Positions 26,744 to 36,132 of a stretch of 64,000 nucleotides of DNA are shown here, piece by piece. A model generated the notes under the pieces. That model was not told where the DNA came from, ran no database searches, and saw only the letters and a program-made list of their open reading frames with translations. Position 1 is the first letter of the stretch; every line of letters begins with the position of its first letter. This DNA is from Pseudomonadota bacterium (lineage in GTDB: Bacteria > Pseudomonadota > Alphaproteobacteria > Rhodobacterales > Rhodobacteraceae): assembly GCA_020161615.1 (NCBI GenBank), contig JAIUPD010000009.1:166105-230104 (forward strand), read 5' to 3'. The position numbers and the translations under genes are program-made.

Positions 26744-28981
26744 ATGCTGGAAGACCAGAATGCCAGCGCTCGCCGGAGCCAGGGCACCGCACCGCCGGCG
26801 CAGGACAACCGCTCGTCCCGGGACGAAAGCGAAATCGATATCGTCGAAATCCTGTTCAAGGTCTGGAAGGGCAAATTCCAGGTGATGCTGGCGATGGGCA
26901 TCGCGCTGGTGCTGTCCTTCGTGATCCTCCTGAACACCCAGCCGATCTATCAGGCCGACGCGCTCCTGCAGCTGGAAGAGAACAGCAACGCCTTGGCGCT
27001 GCCCAGCGAGATGAGCGACCTGCTGGGCGCGAACGACCCGCGCAGCGTCACCGAGATCGAGATCATCCGCTCGCGGCTGGTGGTCGGCCAGGCGGTGGCC
27101 AGCCTGAACCTGGACTGGCGCGTCGAACCGGCGCTGGCGCCCGGCTTCGGCACGATGCTGGCCCGCTACAATGTGCCCCTGATCGGGGCCTTTCTGCCCG
27201 AGCGCTTCGCCCGCCCGGGCGAAGGCCTGACCCTGCAGCAGCTGACCGTCCCGCCGTCGTGGCTGGACACGCCCCTTGAGTTGACGGTGGGCGAAGCCGG
27301 GACCTTCACCCTGGCCACCCCGGATGGCGAGACCCGCGAGGGCCGCGTCGGCGAGCCGCTCGCCCTGCCCGATATCGGCTTCTTCCTGACCGTGGGCGAC
27401 ATCGACGCGCCGGCGGGCCGGGCCTATACGCTGATGCAGGTCAATGAAAGCGCCGCGATCACCTCGCTTCGCAACCGCCTCAGCGTCAGCGAGCGGGGCC
27501 GCAGTTCGGGTATCCTGGACCTGCGGATCACCGGCCCTGATTCCAACGAAAACGTGCGCGCGCTGAATGCGGTGCTCAACGCCTATCGCGGCCAGAATGT
27601 CTCGCGCAGCGCGGCGCAGGCCGAGGGCAGCCTCGATTTCATCCGCCAGCAGATCCCGCAGGCCGAACAGACGCTGCGCGACGCCGAGGATGCGCTGAAT
27701 GCCTTCCGCCAGCAGCAAGTCTCGGTCGATCTGACGCTGGAAACCCAGACGCTGCTGACCTCGGTCACCAATATCGAAGGGCAGATCGCGGAGCTGCGCC
27801 AGCGTGAGGACGAGCTGTCGCAACGCTACACGCCCTCGCATCCCACCTACCGGCTGCTGATCGAAGAGCGCACGCGGCTGGAGGCCCGGCTGGCAGAGCT
27901 GCGTTCGCAGGTGGGCGAACTGCCCGAGACCCAGCGCCAGATCGTCAACCTGACCCGCGACGTGGAACTGGCGCAGCGGCTTTACACCGAGTTGCTGACC
28001 CGCGCGCAACAGGTCGAGGTGCTGCGCGCCAGCACCATCGGCAATGTGCGCATCGTCGACACCGCCGCCGCCACGCTCAACCCGATCTCGCCCCGCCGCG
28101 TGCAAGTGCTGATGATCGGCCTGATGCTGGGTCTGATCGCCGGGCTGGGCTTCGTGATCGTGCGTGACGCGCTGCGCAAGGGGATCCAGGATGCCTCGGA
28201 GATCGAGCAGCTGGGGCTGCCGATGTTCGCCACCATCAATTACAGCGCGCAAACCGACACGCTGGGCAAGCGCAAGGATCAGCAACCGATCCTTGCCCTG
28301 GAACGGCCGGACGACCTGGCGATCGAGGCCTTCCGCTCGCTGCGCACCAGCCTGCATTTCGGCATGCTCGATGCTCAATCCCCGACGCTGGCCGTTACCT
28401 CGGCGCATCCCGCGGCAGGCAAGAGCTTCGTGGCAACCAACCTGGCGATCGTCGCCGCGCAAGCGGGACAGCGCGTCTGCCTGATCGACGCCGACATGCG
28501 CCGCGGGCAACTACGCCGCTTTTTCAACCTGCCCCGCAACCAGCCGGGCCTGGCCGAGATCCTGTCCGGTGCGCGCAAGGTCGAAGATGTCATTCTGGTG
28601 GGGCCGGTGCCCGATTTCTACATCATCCCCACCGGGAAATACCCGCCGAATCCCTCCGAACTGCTGCTGCGCGCGCAGATGCGCGAGTTGCTGGACTGGT
28701 GCAGCGAGAACTTCGACCTGACGATCCTGGACTGCCCGCCGACGCTGGCCGTGACCGATCCGGTCATCGTCTCGCGCGAGGCCGGGGCGACGCTGTTCAT
28801 CGCCCGCCACGACCTGACCCATCCCAAAGAGATCGACGCCTCGATGAAGATCTATGCCGCGGCCGGGATGCGCTTCAACGGCGCCGTGCTGAACGGGTTC
28901 GACCCGCGGAAGGCGCGCAGCAGCAGTCGCTACGGCTATGCCTATGGCTATCGCTACGATTACAAGCAGCGGACCGATTGA
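26744..28981 (+). CDS. wzc: Polysaccharide co-polymerase with tyrosine kinase domain (Wzc-like)
   Basis: The product is 745 aa. A Wzz-type N-terminal region includes a membrane helix near residues 45-65 and a second at about 450-475, flanking a periplasmic coiled-coil segment (QIPQAEQTLRDAEDALNAF...). The cytoplasmic BY-kinase part has Walker A HPAAGKS (K560), Walker A' LIDADMRRG and Walker B LTILDCPP. The tail ends in a tyrosine cluster YGYAYGYRYDYK (six Tyr alternating with other residues). It would act with Wza in export. The ATG at 26744 follows wzb directly. Confidence 0.93.
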   Translation: MLEDQNASARRSQGTAPPAQDNRSSRDESEIDIVEILFKVWKGKFQVMLAMGIALVLSFVILLNTQPIYQADALLQLEENSNALALPSEMSDLLGANDPRSVTEIEIIRSRLVVGQAVASLNLDWRVEPALAPGFGTMLARYNVPLIGAFLPERFARPGEGLTLQQLTVPPSWLDTPLELTVGEAGTFTLATPDGETREGRVGEPLALPDIGFFLTVGDIDAPAGRAYTLMQVNESAAITSLRNRLSVSERGRSSGILDLRITGPDSNENVRALNAVLNAYRGQNVSRSAAQAEGSLDFIRQQIPQAEQTLRDAEDALNAFRQQQVSVDLTLETQTLLTSVTNIEGQIAELRQREDELSQRYTPSHPTYRLLIEERTRLEARLAELRSQVGELPETQRQIVNLTRDVELAQRLYTELLTRAQQVEVLRASTIGNVRIVDTAAATLNPISPRRVQVLMIGLMLGLIAGLGFVIVRDALRKGIQDASEIEQLGLPMFATINYSAQTDTLGKRKDQQPILALERPDDLAIEAFRSLRTSLHFGMLDAQSPTLAVTSAHPAAGKSFVATNLAIVAAQAGQRVCLIDADMRRGQLRRFFNLPRNQPGLAEILSGARKVEDVILVGPVPDFYIIPTGKYPPNPSELLLRAQMRELLDWCSENFDLTILDCPPTLAVTDPVIVSREAGATLFIARHDLTHPKEIDASMKIYAAAGMRFNGAVLNGFDPRKARSSSRYGYAYGYRYDYKQRTD

Positions 28982-29222
28982 GGGGGCGCTGCGCGGCCCC
29001 TGCGGTGGCGGTGCCCTGTCGTCGCCGGGCGCGCCCGGCTCTATACTGCCCCGGTGCGTCAGTCAGCGGCCCTTGTGGCGTGTTCCCGCGCTTTCGCGCT
29101 ACCGGGCGTGCCGCAGCCAGCGCGGCGGCAAACCCGGTCTGGACCTTGTTGTGCCGACTTTGATACAGACGCCGCGACTTTGCCGCGCGACCTACCCTTC
29201 TTGATCCTCGAAAGTTCTTTCC

Positions 29223-30236
29223 GTGACGAATCTCGACATGAAGGCTGCGGCCAACAATGAGCCCCCTGTCCCGCGGATCATCAGCGAGGCGCCGCTTATC
29301 TTTTCCCTGAACCATTCGCTGGCGCTGATCGACCGCTCGTTCGGGATCGACCGGATCATCGCCGATAGCGGGGATGAATTCGTCGATTCCTATTACCGGC
29401 AGTCGCTGCCGGGCTATTCACGGCTCTACAACCCCTGGCAATGCATGCATCTGCCGCTGCACGACGGCACGCTGAGCGAAAGCGAGGCGTTTTTCGCCCA
29501 GGCGTCCGAGGTCGCGCGGCATCTGCACGACCGTCCCGGCCAGCGGGTGCTGGAGCTGGGGTGCGGGCTGGGGGCCAATTCGCTGCATCTGGCGGGACGG
29601 CTCCCGCATGTGTCGTTCGTCGGCACCGATCTGATGGACCAGCATGTCCAGCGCGCCAGTGCCAAGGGCCGCGCCCTGCCGAATCTGAGCTTCCGGCAGG
29701 CCAGCTTCGAGGATCTGCCCGAGGAACTGGGCCAGTTCGACGCGATCTTCGGCATCGAGACGCTGTGCTATGCCAATGATCCCGGCCCGGTGGCCCGGCT
29801 GATCGCCCGGCATCTGCGCCCGGGCGGGCATGTGATCCTGTTCGATGCCCATCGCAAGCCTGGATTCGAGGGGTTCCCCACGGATCTGGTCACTGCGACC
29901 AAGCTTTACGAGATCACCACCGCCGTGGCCCGCGGCTTTCATGACGAGGGGCGCTGGCAGCAGGCCTTTGCGGCGGCCGGGCTGGAGGTAACGGCGGCCG
30001 AGGATGTCACCGAACAGACGCTGGCGGGCCTGACGCAATTGCACAGCCGGGCCACGAAAGCCTTTACCCAGCGCAAGTGGCGCCTCGCGCTGAAGGTGAT
30101 GCCGCGCTATTTCGCCCGCAATGCGGTGGCCGGGCTGGTCGGCTATCACGTCTGCTTCGGCGACCGGACTGCGCCCGATATCAGGCTCGGCCCGATCACC
30201 TATCAGAAGATCGTCGCCCGCAAGCCTGCCGCCTGA
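29223..30236 (+). CDS. SAM-dependent methyltransferase (class I, sterol-methyltransferase-like type)
   Basis: The product is 337 aa from a GTG start. Motif I is RVLELGCGLGANSLHLAGR, motif II follows with a FVGTDLMD acidic strand, and FDAIFGIETLCYANDP is the usual motif IV-like part. The ~90 residues before the fold and ~80 after it are unusual but fit sugar or lipid methyltransferases. The GTG at 23-nt distance to an alternative ATG at 29238 leaves the exact start open; neither has a good ribosome site. It lies next to the polysaccharide genes, so a role in glycan decoration is possible but not shown. Confidence 0.8.
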   Translation: MTNLDMKAAANNEPPVPRIISEAPLIFSLNHSLALIDRSFGIDRIIADSGDEFVDSYYRQSLPGYSRLYNPWQCMHLPLHDGTLSESEAFFAQASEVARHLHDRPGQRVLELGCGLGANSLHLAGRLPHVSFVGTDLMDQHVQRASAKGRALPNLSFRQASFEDLPEELGQFDAIFGIETLCYANDPGPVARLIARHLRPGGHVILFDAHRKPGFEGFPTDLVTATKLYEITTAVARGFHDEGRWQQAFAAAGLEVTAAEDVTEQTLAGLTQLHSRATKAFTQRKWRLALKVMPRYFARNAVAGLVGYHVCFGDRTAPDIRLGPITYQKIVARKPAA

Positions 30237-30260
30237 CGGCGCCAGGGCGGTGCAAGTCGG

Positions 30261-31394
30261 TCATTCGGCCGCGGGCAGGCCCTTGGAGCCGTCGCGCCGC
30301 CCCACGACGGGGGCATTTCGCAAGCCGTTGACGGCAAAGCGCATGCCGGCCAGATAGAGCGCGAAATAGAGCACGAAGAAGATGGCCAGCGCCGCCATGG
30401 CCTCGGCCGGTCGGTCGTGCAGCAGGAACCCGGCAAGCGCAGGTGCCGCGATCAGCGGCAGCATCACCGCCGTGGCCACGGGATTGGCGATGCTGCGACG
30501 GCTGCGGCCGAAAGCCGCAATCTCGAGGCTGCGCAGCACCAGATGGTGGAAATGCAGCCGGTCCGGCGCCGACAAGGGCGACTTGCGCTGATAGCGACGG
30601 ACGATCGCGAGGGTCAGGTCAGCCAACGGCCAGAACAGGGCCAGCAGCATCGCGAAGGGGGTCACATCCGCGTGCCGGCCGGCCAGCAGGATCCCCATCC
30701 AGGCCAGAAGAAAGCCCACGGTATAGGCCCCGGCATCGCCGAAGAAGATGGTGCCGAAGGGAAAGTTGAACAGCAGGAAGCCCAGCACCGCCGCCGCCAG
30801 AACCGAGGCGATGACGGCGACCTCCATGTCGTTGACTGACAGGGCCGTGCCCAGCAGGCTCAGCGCGCCGATCAGGGCGGCCGATCCCGCCAGGCCATTC
30901 AGCCCGTCGATCAGGTTGAAGGCATGGGCGACGGCTGCGGCCGCCACCACCGAGATCACGATCGCGAGCGGCGACCAGGCCAGAAGCAGGTCCAGAACCG
31001 GCACGCCCGTGTGGGAGATCCAGGTCCCGCTGAACCAGACGACCAAGGCCGAAGACGCCAGCGCCGCCGCCAGCCGACCGGCCGGAGCGACGGGAAAGCC
31101 GAGGTCCTCGGCCGCGCCGGAAAGGAACAGCGGCACCGCAGCGGTCAGCAGCAGGACCCAGAGCGATTCCCAGCCCGGCAGCGCCAGCAATGCGGCCGCC
31201 ACGACGGCGACGAAGACCGCGATGCCGCCCAGGCGCGGGGTGGGGGTGGAATGGGCGGCCTGGACGGCGCCGAGGTCGCCCACGCGCATCAGCCGCGACC
31301 AGGTGCTGCGGGTCTTGATCACGAGGACGGCGCAAACGGCCGCCGCGACCAGCAGGGCCGCCACTGCCTCGCCATCGACGAAAGGAGTAAACAT
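30261..31394 (-). CDS. MraY/WecA-like undecaprenyl-phosphate sugar-1-phosphate transferase
   Basis: The product is 377 aa with about ten hydrophobic segments. The glycosyltransferase-4 family marks are present: an early STPTPRLGGIAV region, NLIDGLNGLAGS, FFGDAGAYTVGF (the DDxxD-like/FGD site) and a PDRLHFHHL histidine-rich loop. Such enzymes attach the first sugar phosphate to the lipid carrier. It is most likely the initiating transferase of an exopolysaccharide/O-antigen route. It lies convergent to the methyltransferase gene with 24 nt between. Confidence 0.88.
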   Translation of the reverse strand: MFTPFVDGEAVAALLVAAAVCAVLVIKTRSTWSRLMRVGDLGAVQAAHSTPTPRLGGIAVFVAVVAAALLALPGWESLWVLLLTAAVPLFLSGAAEDLGFPVAPAGRLAAALASSALVVWFSGTWISHTGVPVLDLLLAWSPLAIVISVVAAAAVAHAFNLIDGLNGLAGSAALIGALSLLGTALSVNDMEVAVIASVLAAAVLGFLLFNFPFGTIFFGDAGAYTVGFLLAWMGILLAGRHADVTPFAMLLALFWPLADLTLAIVRRYQRKSPLSAPDRLHFHHLVLRSLEIAAFGRSRRSIANPVATAVMLPLIAAPALAGFLLHDRPAEAMAALAIFFVLYFALYLAGMRFAVNGLRNAPVVGRRDGSKGLPAAE

Positions 31395-31783
31395 GAGAAA
31401 AATACCTCAAAGAATAGCCGGATGAACCGGGGCGTGCCCGCAGGGAGAATTCCTGCATTCCGTTGTCGGTCAGAGGGGATCTTGTGCCTGGATCAACAGT
31501 CTCGCAATCATACCCCTGTCACGCTTGTGGGCGTCTCCTCGACGCGGCGCCAGGTGTCCGAAGGTCAAACAACACCGACCCGAACGCCACTTGAACGGCG
31601 CAAACTATAGTTGAATTCGCAGAATCCCTCAATCCTGTTACGGCAGTTGTGAACGCCCTTCGCGCCGCCCGGGGCCGATTGCGCGCCGTTCCGCCGAGGC
31701 CGGTATCCATCGCCCTGAACCGCCACGAGAAACGGCGCCCCGGGGGGCGCCGTTCCTGCTGACCGGGGCCTCGGCGCCCGGGC
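31395..31783. other. Gene-free stretch between the WecA-like and wza-like genes
   Basis: About 390 nt. It holds a hairpin ending wza (31731-31754) and presumably the promoter for the minus-strand WecA-like gene near 31395-31500. No supportable gene or operator was seen. The upstream sequence near the WecA-like start is A/T-rich (minus: TTGAGGTATTTTTCTC). Confidence 0.5.
31731..31754 (-). terminator. Hairpin ending the wza-like transcript
   Basis: AACGGCGCCCC (31731-31741) pairs with GGGGCGCCGTT (31744-31754). It lies 30 nt after the wza stop on the minus strand and is followed there by TTTCTC, a weak U-tract. An intrinsic terminator is plausible. Confidence 0.7.
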
Positions 31784-32896
31784 TTATTCCGTCTGGAGGT
31801 CCTGCGCCAGGTTCAGGGCCTGGGCGCTGGGCAGCAGCCGGCTGATCGTGTCGTTCCAGCGCTGCAGCGGCGAGCGCAGGACATAGACCACATCGCCCGG
31901 CTCCAGCACGAAACGGGTGCCGAGCAGCAGGCCTGCGGGATTCGACACGTCCAGCTGGAAGACCCGGGTCCAGACGCGCGTGACGCCGCCTTCCAGCGCC
32001 TGCTGACGGCGGAACACCAGCACACCGCGGGCATCGGCCCGGCCTTGCTGCAGGCCACCGCGCCGGGTCACCGCCTGGGTCAGCGTGATGGGTTCGACCG
32101 ACAGGTCCATGACATCCGGCCGGGCGATCTCGCCCAGCAGATAGGCTTCCTCGGCCCGGCGGCGCGGCACGCTGACGATATCGCCGTTGCGCAGCACCGG
32201 GTTGTTCTGGCGCATGCCGGCGGACAGGAAGCCCTGCACATCGACCGTATGCACCCGACCCGAACGCTGCACCGAGACCGCGCGCAGGTCGGCGTCGTCG
32301 GTGAAGCCGCCGGCGGCGTTCACCGCCTCGATCAGCGTCAGCGGCACCGCGGTGAGGGGCTGGCGGTTCGGATCGCGCACTTCGCCCGAGACGACGATGG
32401 CCTGGGCGTTGTAATCGGCGATGCGGACATCGACCTGCGGGTCGGGAATGAACTCGCGCAGGCGCTGGGTGATGTCGCTGCGGATCTGGTCGACCGGGCG
32501 CCCGGCGGCCTGGACCTGGCCGATATAGGGATAGTTGAAAGTGCCGTCGGCGCCGACCTGGAAGCCGCTTTCCGAGGCGCTGCGCGATTCACCGGCCGGA
32601 AGCGTCAGTTCCGGGTGGTTGAACACGATCACCGAGAGGATGTCGCCCGCGCCGACCATATAGGTCCAGTTGCGCCCGGTCGGCAGGTCGGTGCCCGCGA
32701 AGCCGCGCACGGGGCGGGTGAAGCCGTCGATGTTGGTCACGTCCAGCACGATGACCTCGATATCCGGACCCAGCGAGCGCTGCGCCTGTTCGGTCACCGG
32801 AAAGCGGACGTAGCCGTCGGAACAGGCCGCCAACGTCAGGGCCAGCGCCAGGGCGCCGACGCCCTTCGAAACGGCCCGATGGACCCTGCTCAGCAT
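31784..32896 (-). CDS. wza: Polysaccharide export outer-membrane lipoprotein (Wza-like)
   Basis: The product is about 370 aa. A lipoprotein signal ends in ALTLAAC, giving a Cys at residue 25 from the chosen start. Then comes Poly_export: the VGAGDILSVIVFNHPEL segment and SLBB-like domains (VVSGEVRDPNRQPL; AYLLGEIARPDV). It would form the outer-membrane exit pore for a capsule or exopolysaccharide, with Wzc. ATG at 32896 gives a normal signal length; an ATG at 32941 would add 15 residues. It is transcribed away from wzb/wzc, which is not the classic wza-wzb-wzc order. Confidence 0.92.
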   Translation of the reverse strand: MLSRVHRAVSKGVGALALALTLAACSDGYVRFPVTEQAQRSLGPDIEVIVLDVTNIDGFTRPVRGFAGTDLPTGRNWTYMVGAGDILSVIVFNHPELTLPAGESRSASESGFQVGADGTFNYPYIGQVQAAGRPVDQIRSDITQRLREFIPDPQVDVRIADYNAQAIVVSGEVRDPNRQPLTAVPLTLIEAVNAAGGFTDDADLRAVSVQRSGRVHTVDVQGFLSAGMRQNNPVLRNGDIVSVPRRRAEEAYLLGEIARPDVMDLSVEPITLTQAVTRRGGLQQGRADARGVLVFRRQQALEGGVTRVWTRVFQLDVSNPAGLLLGTRFVLEPGDVVYVLRSPLQRWNDTISRLLPSAQALNLAQDLQTE

Positions 32897-33200
32897 ACTC
32901 GTACCCCGGTCCACTGGTCCCATCTCGTGCGTCGTCATCATCTTCTCACAATTCCAATGGCGCGCGATGCTTCCGTATCAATGTCACAGCCATCCATACC
33001 GCGCAAATCTTCACGTCACCTAGCATGGTGATTCCCGAACTCAACCGATTTTGCTCACCAAGTGTGACGGTGGCGCCACACCTTCGGACCGAAAACAAGG
33101 CGTGGCCCGTTCGTTTCCGGATAGCGCAGCCGCGCCCCCGGATCGAGACGAAATCGCCCCGGGGGTGACCGATCCGCGCAACTTTGCCGATAGGGCGGTG

Positions 33201-34190
33201 TCAGGCCGTCGCCACGGCGTCGAGCGCGTGACAGGCGGCCTGCCCGATTGGAGTCGGCCGGGGCAGCGGCACCTCGCGCTTGCAGCGGTCATGGACCAGC
33301 GGGCAGCGGGGGTGGAAGGCGCAGCCGGGCGGCGGCGAGATCGGGTTCGGAATCTCGCCCTCGACCGCGCGGCGGCGACGGCCCGACAGCGCCAGATCCG
33401 GCACCGCATCCAGCAGCATCCGCGTATAGGGATGCTGCGGCTCGGTGAAGAGCTTCTTGGCCTGCGCGATCTCGACCAGACGGCCGAGGTAGAGCACGCC
33501 GATCCGGGTGGACATGTGCCGCACGACCGAAAGGTCGTGGCTGATAAGCAGATAGGTCAGCCCGAATTCATCCTGCAGATCGCGCATCAGGTTCAGGATC
33601 TGCGCCTGTACGGACACGTCCAGCGCCGAGGTCGGCTCGTCGCAGACGATGAATTCGGGTTTCGAGGACAGGGCCCGCGCGATAGCGATGCGCTGGCGCT
33701 GCCCCCCGCTGAATTCGTGCGGGAACTTGGTCACGTCATTGGCAGAGAGGCCCACCACCTCCAAGAGCCGTGCGGCCTCCTTGCGGGCGTCGGTCGGGTT
33801 CATCAAGCCGAAGGTGCGGATCGGCTCGGCGATGATCTCGCCCACCCGCCAGCGGGGGTTGAGACTGGCGAAAGGGTCCTGAAAGATCATCTGGAAGCGG
33901 CGGCGCAGGCTGCGGGGGATGCCCGCGGCGGTGTCGATCGTCTGCCCGGCGAAGGTGATCGTGCCCGCGGAGGGCGGCAGCAGGCCCACGACCATCTTGG
34001 CGATGGTCGATTTGCCGGACCCGCTTTCGCCGACCAGCGCGAAGGTCTCGCCCTTGGCGATCTCGAAGCTCACATCGGCATTGGCGGTGAGGAATTGCTT
34101 CTCGTCCCGCTCGATCACCCGGTTCAGCCAGGGTTTGGACACGTCGAAGCGGCGGGTCAGGCCCTCGATCTTCAGCAGGGGCTCAGCCAT
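33201..34190 (-). CDS. Oligopeptide ABC transporter ATPase (DppF/OppF-like), system 2
   Basis: The product is 329 aa starting MAEPLLKIEGLTRRFDVSK. Motifs are Walker A GESGSGKST, Q-loop MIFQDPFASLNPRW, signature FSGGQRQRIAIARAL and Walker B FIVCDEPTSALD. The C-terminal extension keeps the cysteine-rich pattern of oligopeptide ATPases (GCAFHPRCPLVHDRC). It overlaps dppD by 8 nt. A longer frame to 34322 is present but lies inside dppD. Confidence 0.93.
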   Translation of the reverse strand: MAEPLLKIEGLTRRFDVSKPWLNRVIERDEKQFLTANADVSFEIAKGETFALVGESGSGKSTIAKMVVGLLPPSAGTITFAGQTIDTAAGIPRSLRRRFQMIFQDPFASLNPRWRVGEIIAEPIRTFGLMNPTDARKEAARLLEVVGLSANDVTKFPHEFSGGQRQRIAIARALSSKPEFIVCDEPTSALDVSVQAQILNLMRDLQDEFGLTYLLISHDLSVVRHMSTRIGVLYLGRLVEIAQAKKLFTEPQHPYTRMLLDAVPDLALSGRRRRAVEGEIPNPISPPPGCAFHPRCPLVHDRCKREVPLPRPTPIGQAACHALDAVATA

Positions 34191-35178
34191 GGGGCACCTC
34201 CGATGCTTTGGCGGTGTCGTGCAGCCAGCAGGCCACCCGGCGGCCCCCGTCCAGCGCCAGAAGCTCGGGCCGTTCGGTGAAACAGGGGGCGAAGGCGCGT
34301 TCGCAGCGGGGGTTGAAGGCACAGCCCTGCGGAATGGCGTTGAGACGCGGCATGGCGCCGGGGATCTGCACCAGCCGGTCGCTTTCCTGGGTCAGCGTCG
34401 GGATCGAGCCCATGAGGCCGCGGGTATAGGGATGCAGCGCCTCGGTGATGACCTCGCGCACCGGCCCGATCTCGGCCACGCGCCCGGCATAGAGCACGGC
34501 CACGCGGTCGGCGGTCTCGGCGATGACGCCCATGTCGTGGGTGATCAACATGACCGCAGCGCCGCGTTCGGCGCAGATGTCCTTCAGCACCTCGATGATC
34601 TGCGACTGCACGGACACATCCAGCGCCGTCGTCGGCTCATCGGCGATAACCAGCTCAGGCTCGGCGCAAAGGGCCAGCGCGATCACCACCCGCTGCCGCA
34701 TCCCGCCCGAGAAATGATGCGGGTAATCGTCGATCCGGCGGGCGGCGGCGGGAATGCCCACGCGGTCCAGCAGCGCCACGGCGCGCTTGCGGGCCTCGGC
34801 TTCCGAACAATCGATATGGGTGCGGATCGTCTCGATCAGCTGCTGCGCCACCGTATAGAGCGGGTTGAGCGAGGTCAGCGGGTCCTGGAACACCATGCCG
34901 ATCCGCTTGCCGCGGATCTTGCGCAGGGCCTCGGGGCGGAGGTTGTCGATCCTCTCGCCCTTGAGCCGGATCTCGCCGGCGGCGATGCGGCCCGGGGGCT
35001 CGATCAGGCCGATGATCGCGGCACCGGTGATGGATTTGCCGGCACCGGATTCACCGACCATGCCCAGCACCTCGCCGGGCATGATGTCGAAGCTCACGCG
35101 GTCCAGCGCGCGCAGGGTGCCGCGGCGGGTGGGGAATTCCACCACCAGGTCGCGGACGGACAGAAGGGGGTCAGCCAT
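34183..35178 (-). CDS. Oligopeptide ABC transporter ATPase (DppD/OppD-like), system 2
   Basis: The product is 331 aa. It carries Walker A GESGAGKSI, Q-loop MVFQDPLTSLNPLY, signature FSGGMRQRVVIALAL, Walker [13 protein letters not shown], and the C-terminal CAFNPRCERAFAPC cysteine pattern. It starts with an ATG at 35178, 11 nt after the stop of dppC. It is the fourth gene of the minus-strand SBP-dppB-dppC-dppD-dppF operon. Confidence 0.94.
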   Translation of the reverse strand: MADPLLSVRDLVVEFPTRRGTLRALDRVSFDIMPGEVLGMVGESGAGKSITGAAIIGLIEPPGRIAAGEIRLKGERIDNLRPEALRKIRGKRIGMVFQDPLTSLNPLYTVAQQLIETIRTHIDCSEAEARKRAVALLDRVGIPAAARRIDDYPHHFSGGMRQRVVIALALCAEPELVIADEPTTALDVSVQSQIIEVLKDICAERGAAVMLITHDMGVIAETADRVAVLYAGRVAEIGPVREVITEALHPYTRGLMGSIPTLTQESDRLVQIPGAMPRLNAIPQGCAFNPRCERAFAPCFTERPELLALDGGRRVACWLHDTAKASEVPHG

Positions 35179-35189
35179 GGCGGGCTCCC

Positions 35190-36119
35190 TTAACGAAGAC
35201 GGGGGTTCAGCGCGTCGCGCAGCCAGTCACCAAGCAGGTTCACGGACAGCGCCAGCGCCAGAAGGGTGAGGGACGGGAAAAGCAGGATCCACCACTCGCC
35301 CGAAATAAGGAAGCCCTGACCGATGCGGATCAGCGTCCCGAGGCTGGGCTGGGTCGGCGGCACACCGACGCCGAGGAACGAAAGCGTCGCCTCGGCGATG
35401 ATGGCCAGCGCCAGGCTGATCGTGGCGATGACCAGTACCGGCCCCATCACGTTTGGCAGGATGTGGCGGAACATGATCTTGGCGGGATGCGCGCCGATCA
35501 CCCGGGCGGCCTGGACGTATTCCTTGTTCTTCTCGACCATCGTCGCACCGCGCACGACGCGGGCGAATTGCACCCAGTCCGACAGGCCGATGGCCACGAT
35601 CAGCACCCAGATCGCCAACTGGTCGCGCAGATTGTCGGGGATGAAGCCCCGGGCGATGCCGAAGATCAACAGCGCGATCAGGATCGCCGGGAAAGCCAGC
35701 TGCACGTCGGCGACGCGCATCAGCGCGCCATCGACCCAGCCGCCGCGCCAGCCGGCGTAGAGCCCGACGGAGATACCCAGGACCATGGCGAAAAGCACCG
35801 CCATGGCGCCGACGAAGAGCGAGGTGCGAGTGCCGTACATGATGGTGGACAGCATGTCCCGGCCCTGGTTGTCGGCGCCCATCAGGAAGGTCTCGCCGGT
35901 GAAGGCGTTGGGCTCCATCGGCGGGGTGAAGCCGTTCATCAGGTTCAGGCCGGCCGGATTGTAGGGGTTCATCGGCGCAAGCCAGGGTGCGAAGACGGCG
36001 CAGAAGATGATGGTCAGCGCCACCAGCGTGGCGACGATGGCCACGGGTGCCGTGCGGAAGGCATAGGCAAGATCGCTGTCCCAGAGGCGATAGAGGCGGC
36101 CGGGGGTTTTCGAGGTCAT
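35190..36119 (-). CDS. Peptide ABC transporter permease (DppC-like), system 2
   Basis: The product is 309 aa. An N-terminal helix (about residues 27-49) is followed by the MGADNQGRDMLS segment and then five more helices with the EAA loop YVQAARVIGAHPAKIMFRHILPNVMG. The C terminus has TLSFLGVGVPPTQPSLG, typical of the DppC group. It overlaps no neighbour; 13 nt separate it from dppB. Confidence 0.93.
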   Translation of the reverse strand: MTSKTPGRLYRLWDSDLAYAFRTAPVAIVATLVALTIIFCAVFAPWLAPMNPYNPAGLNLMNGFTPPMEPNAFTGETFLMGADNQGRDMLSTIMYGTRTSLFVGAMAVLFAMVLGISVGLYAGWRGGWVDGALMRVADVQLAFPAILIALLIFGIARGFIPDNLRDQLAIWVLIVAIGLSDWVQFARVVRGATMVEKNKEYVQAARVIGAHPAKIMFRHILPNVMGPVLVIATISLALAIIAEATLSFLGVGVPPTQPSLGTLIRIGQGFLISGEWWILLFPSLTLLALALSVNLLGDWLRDALNPRLR

Positions 36120-36132
36120 GGCGGGGCTCCCG

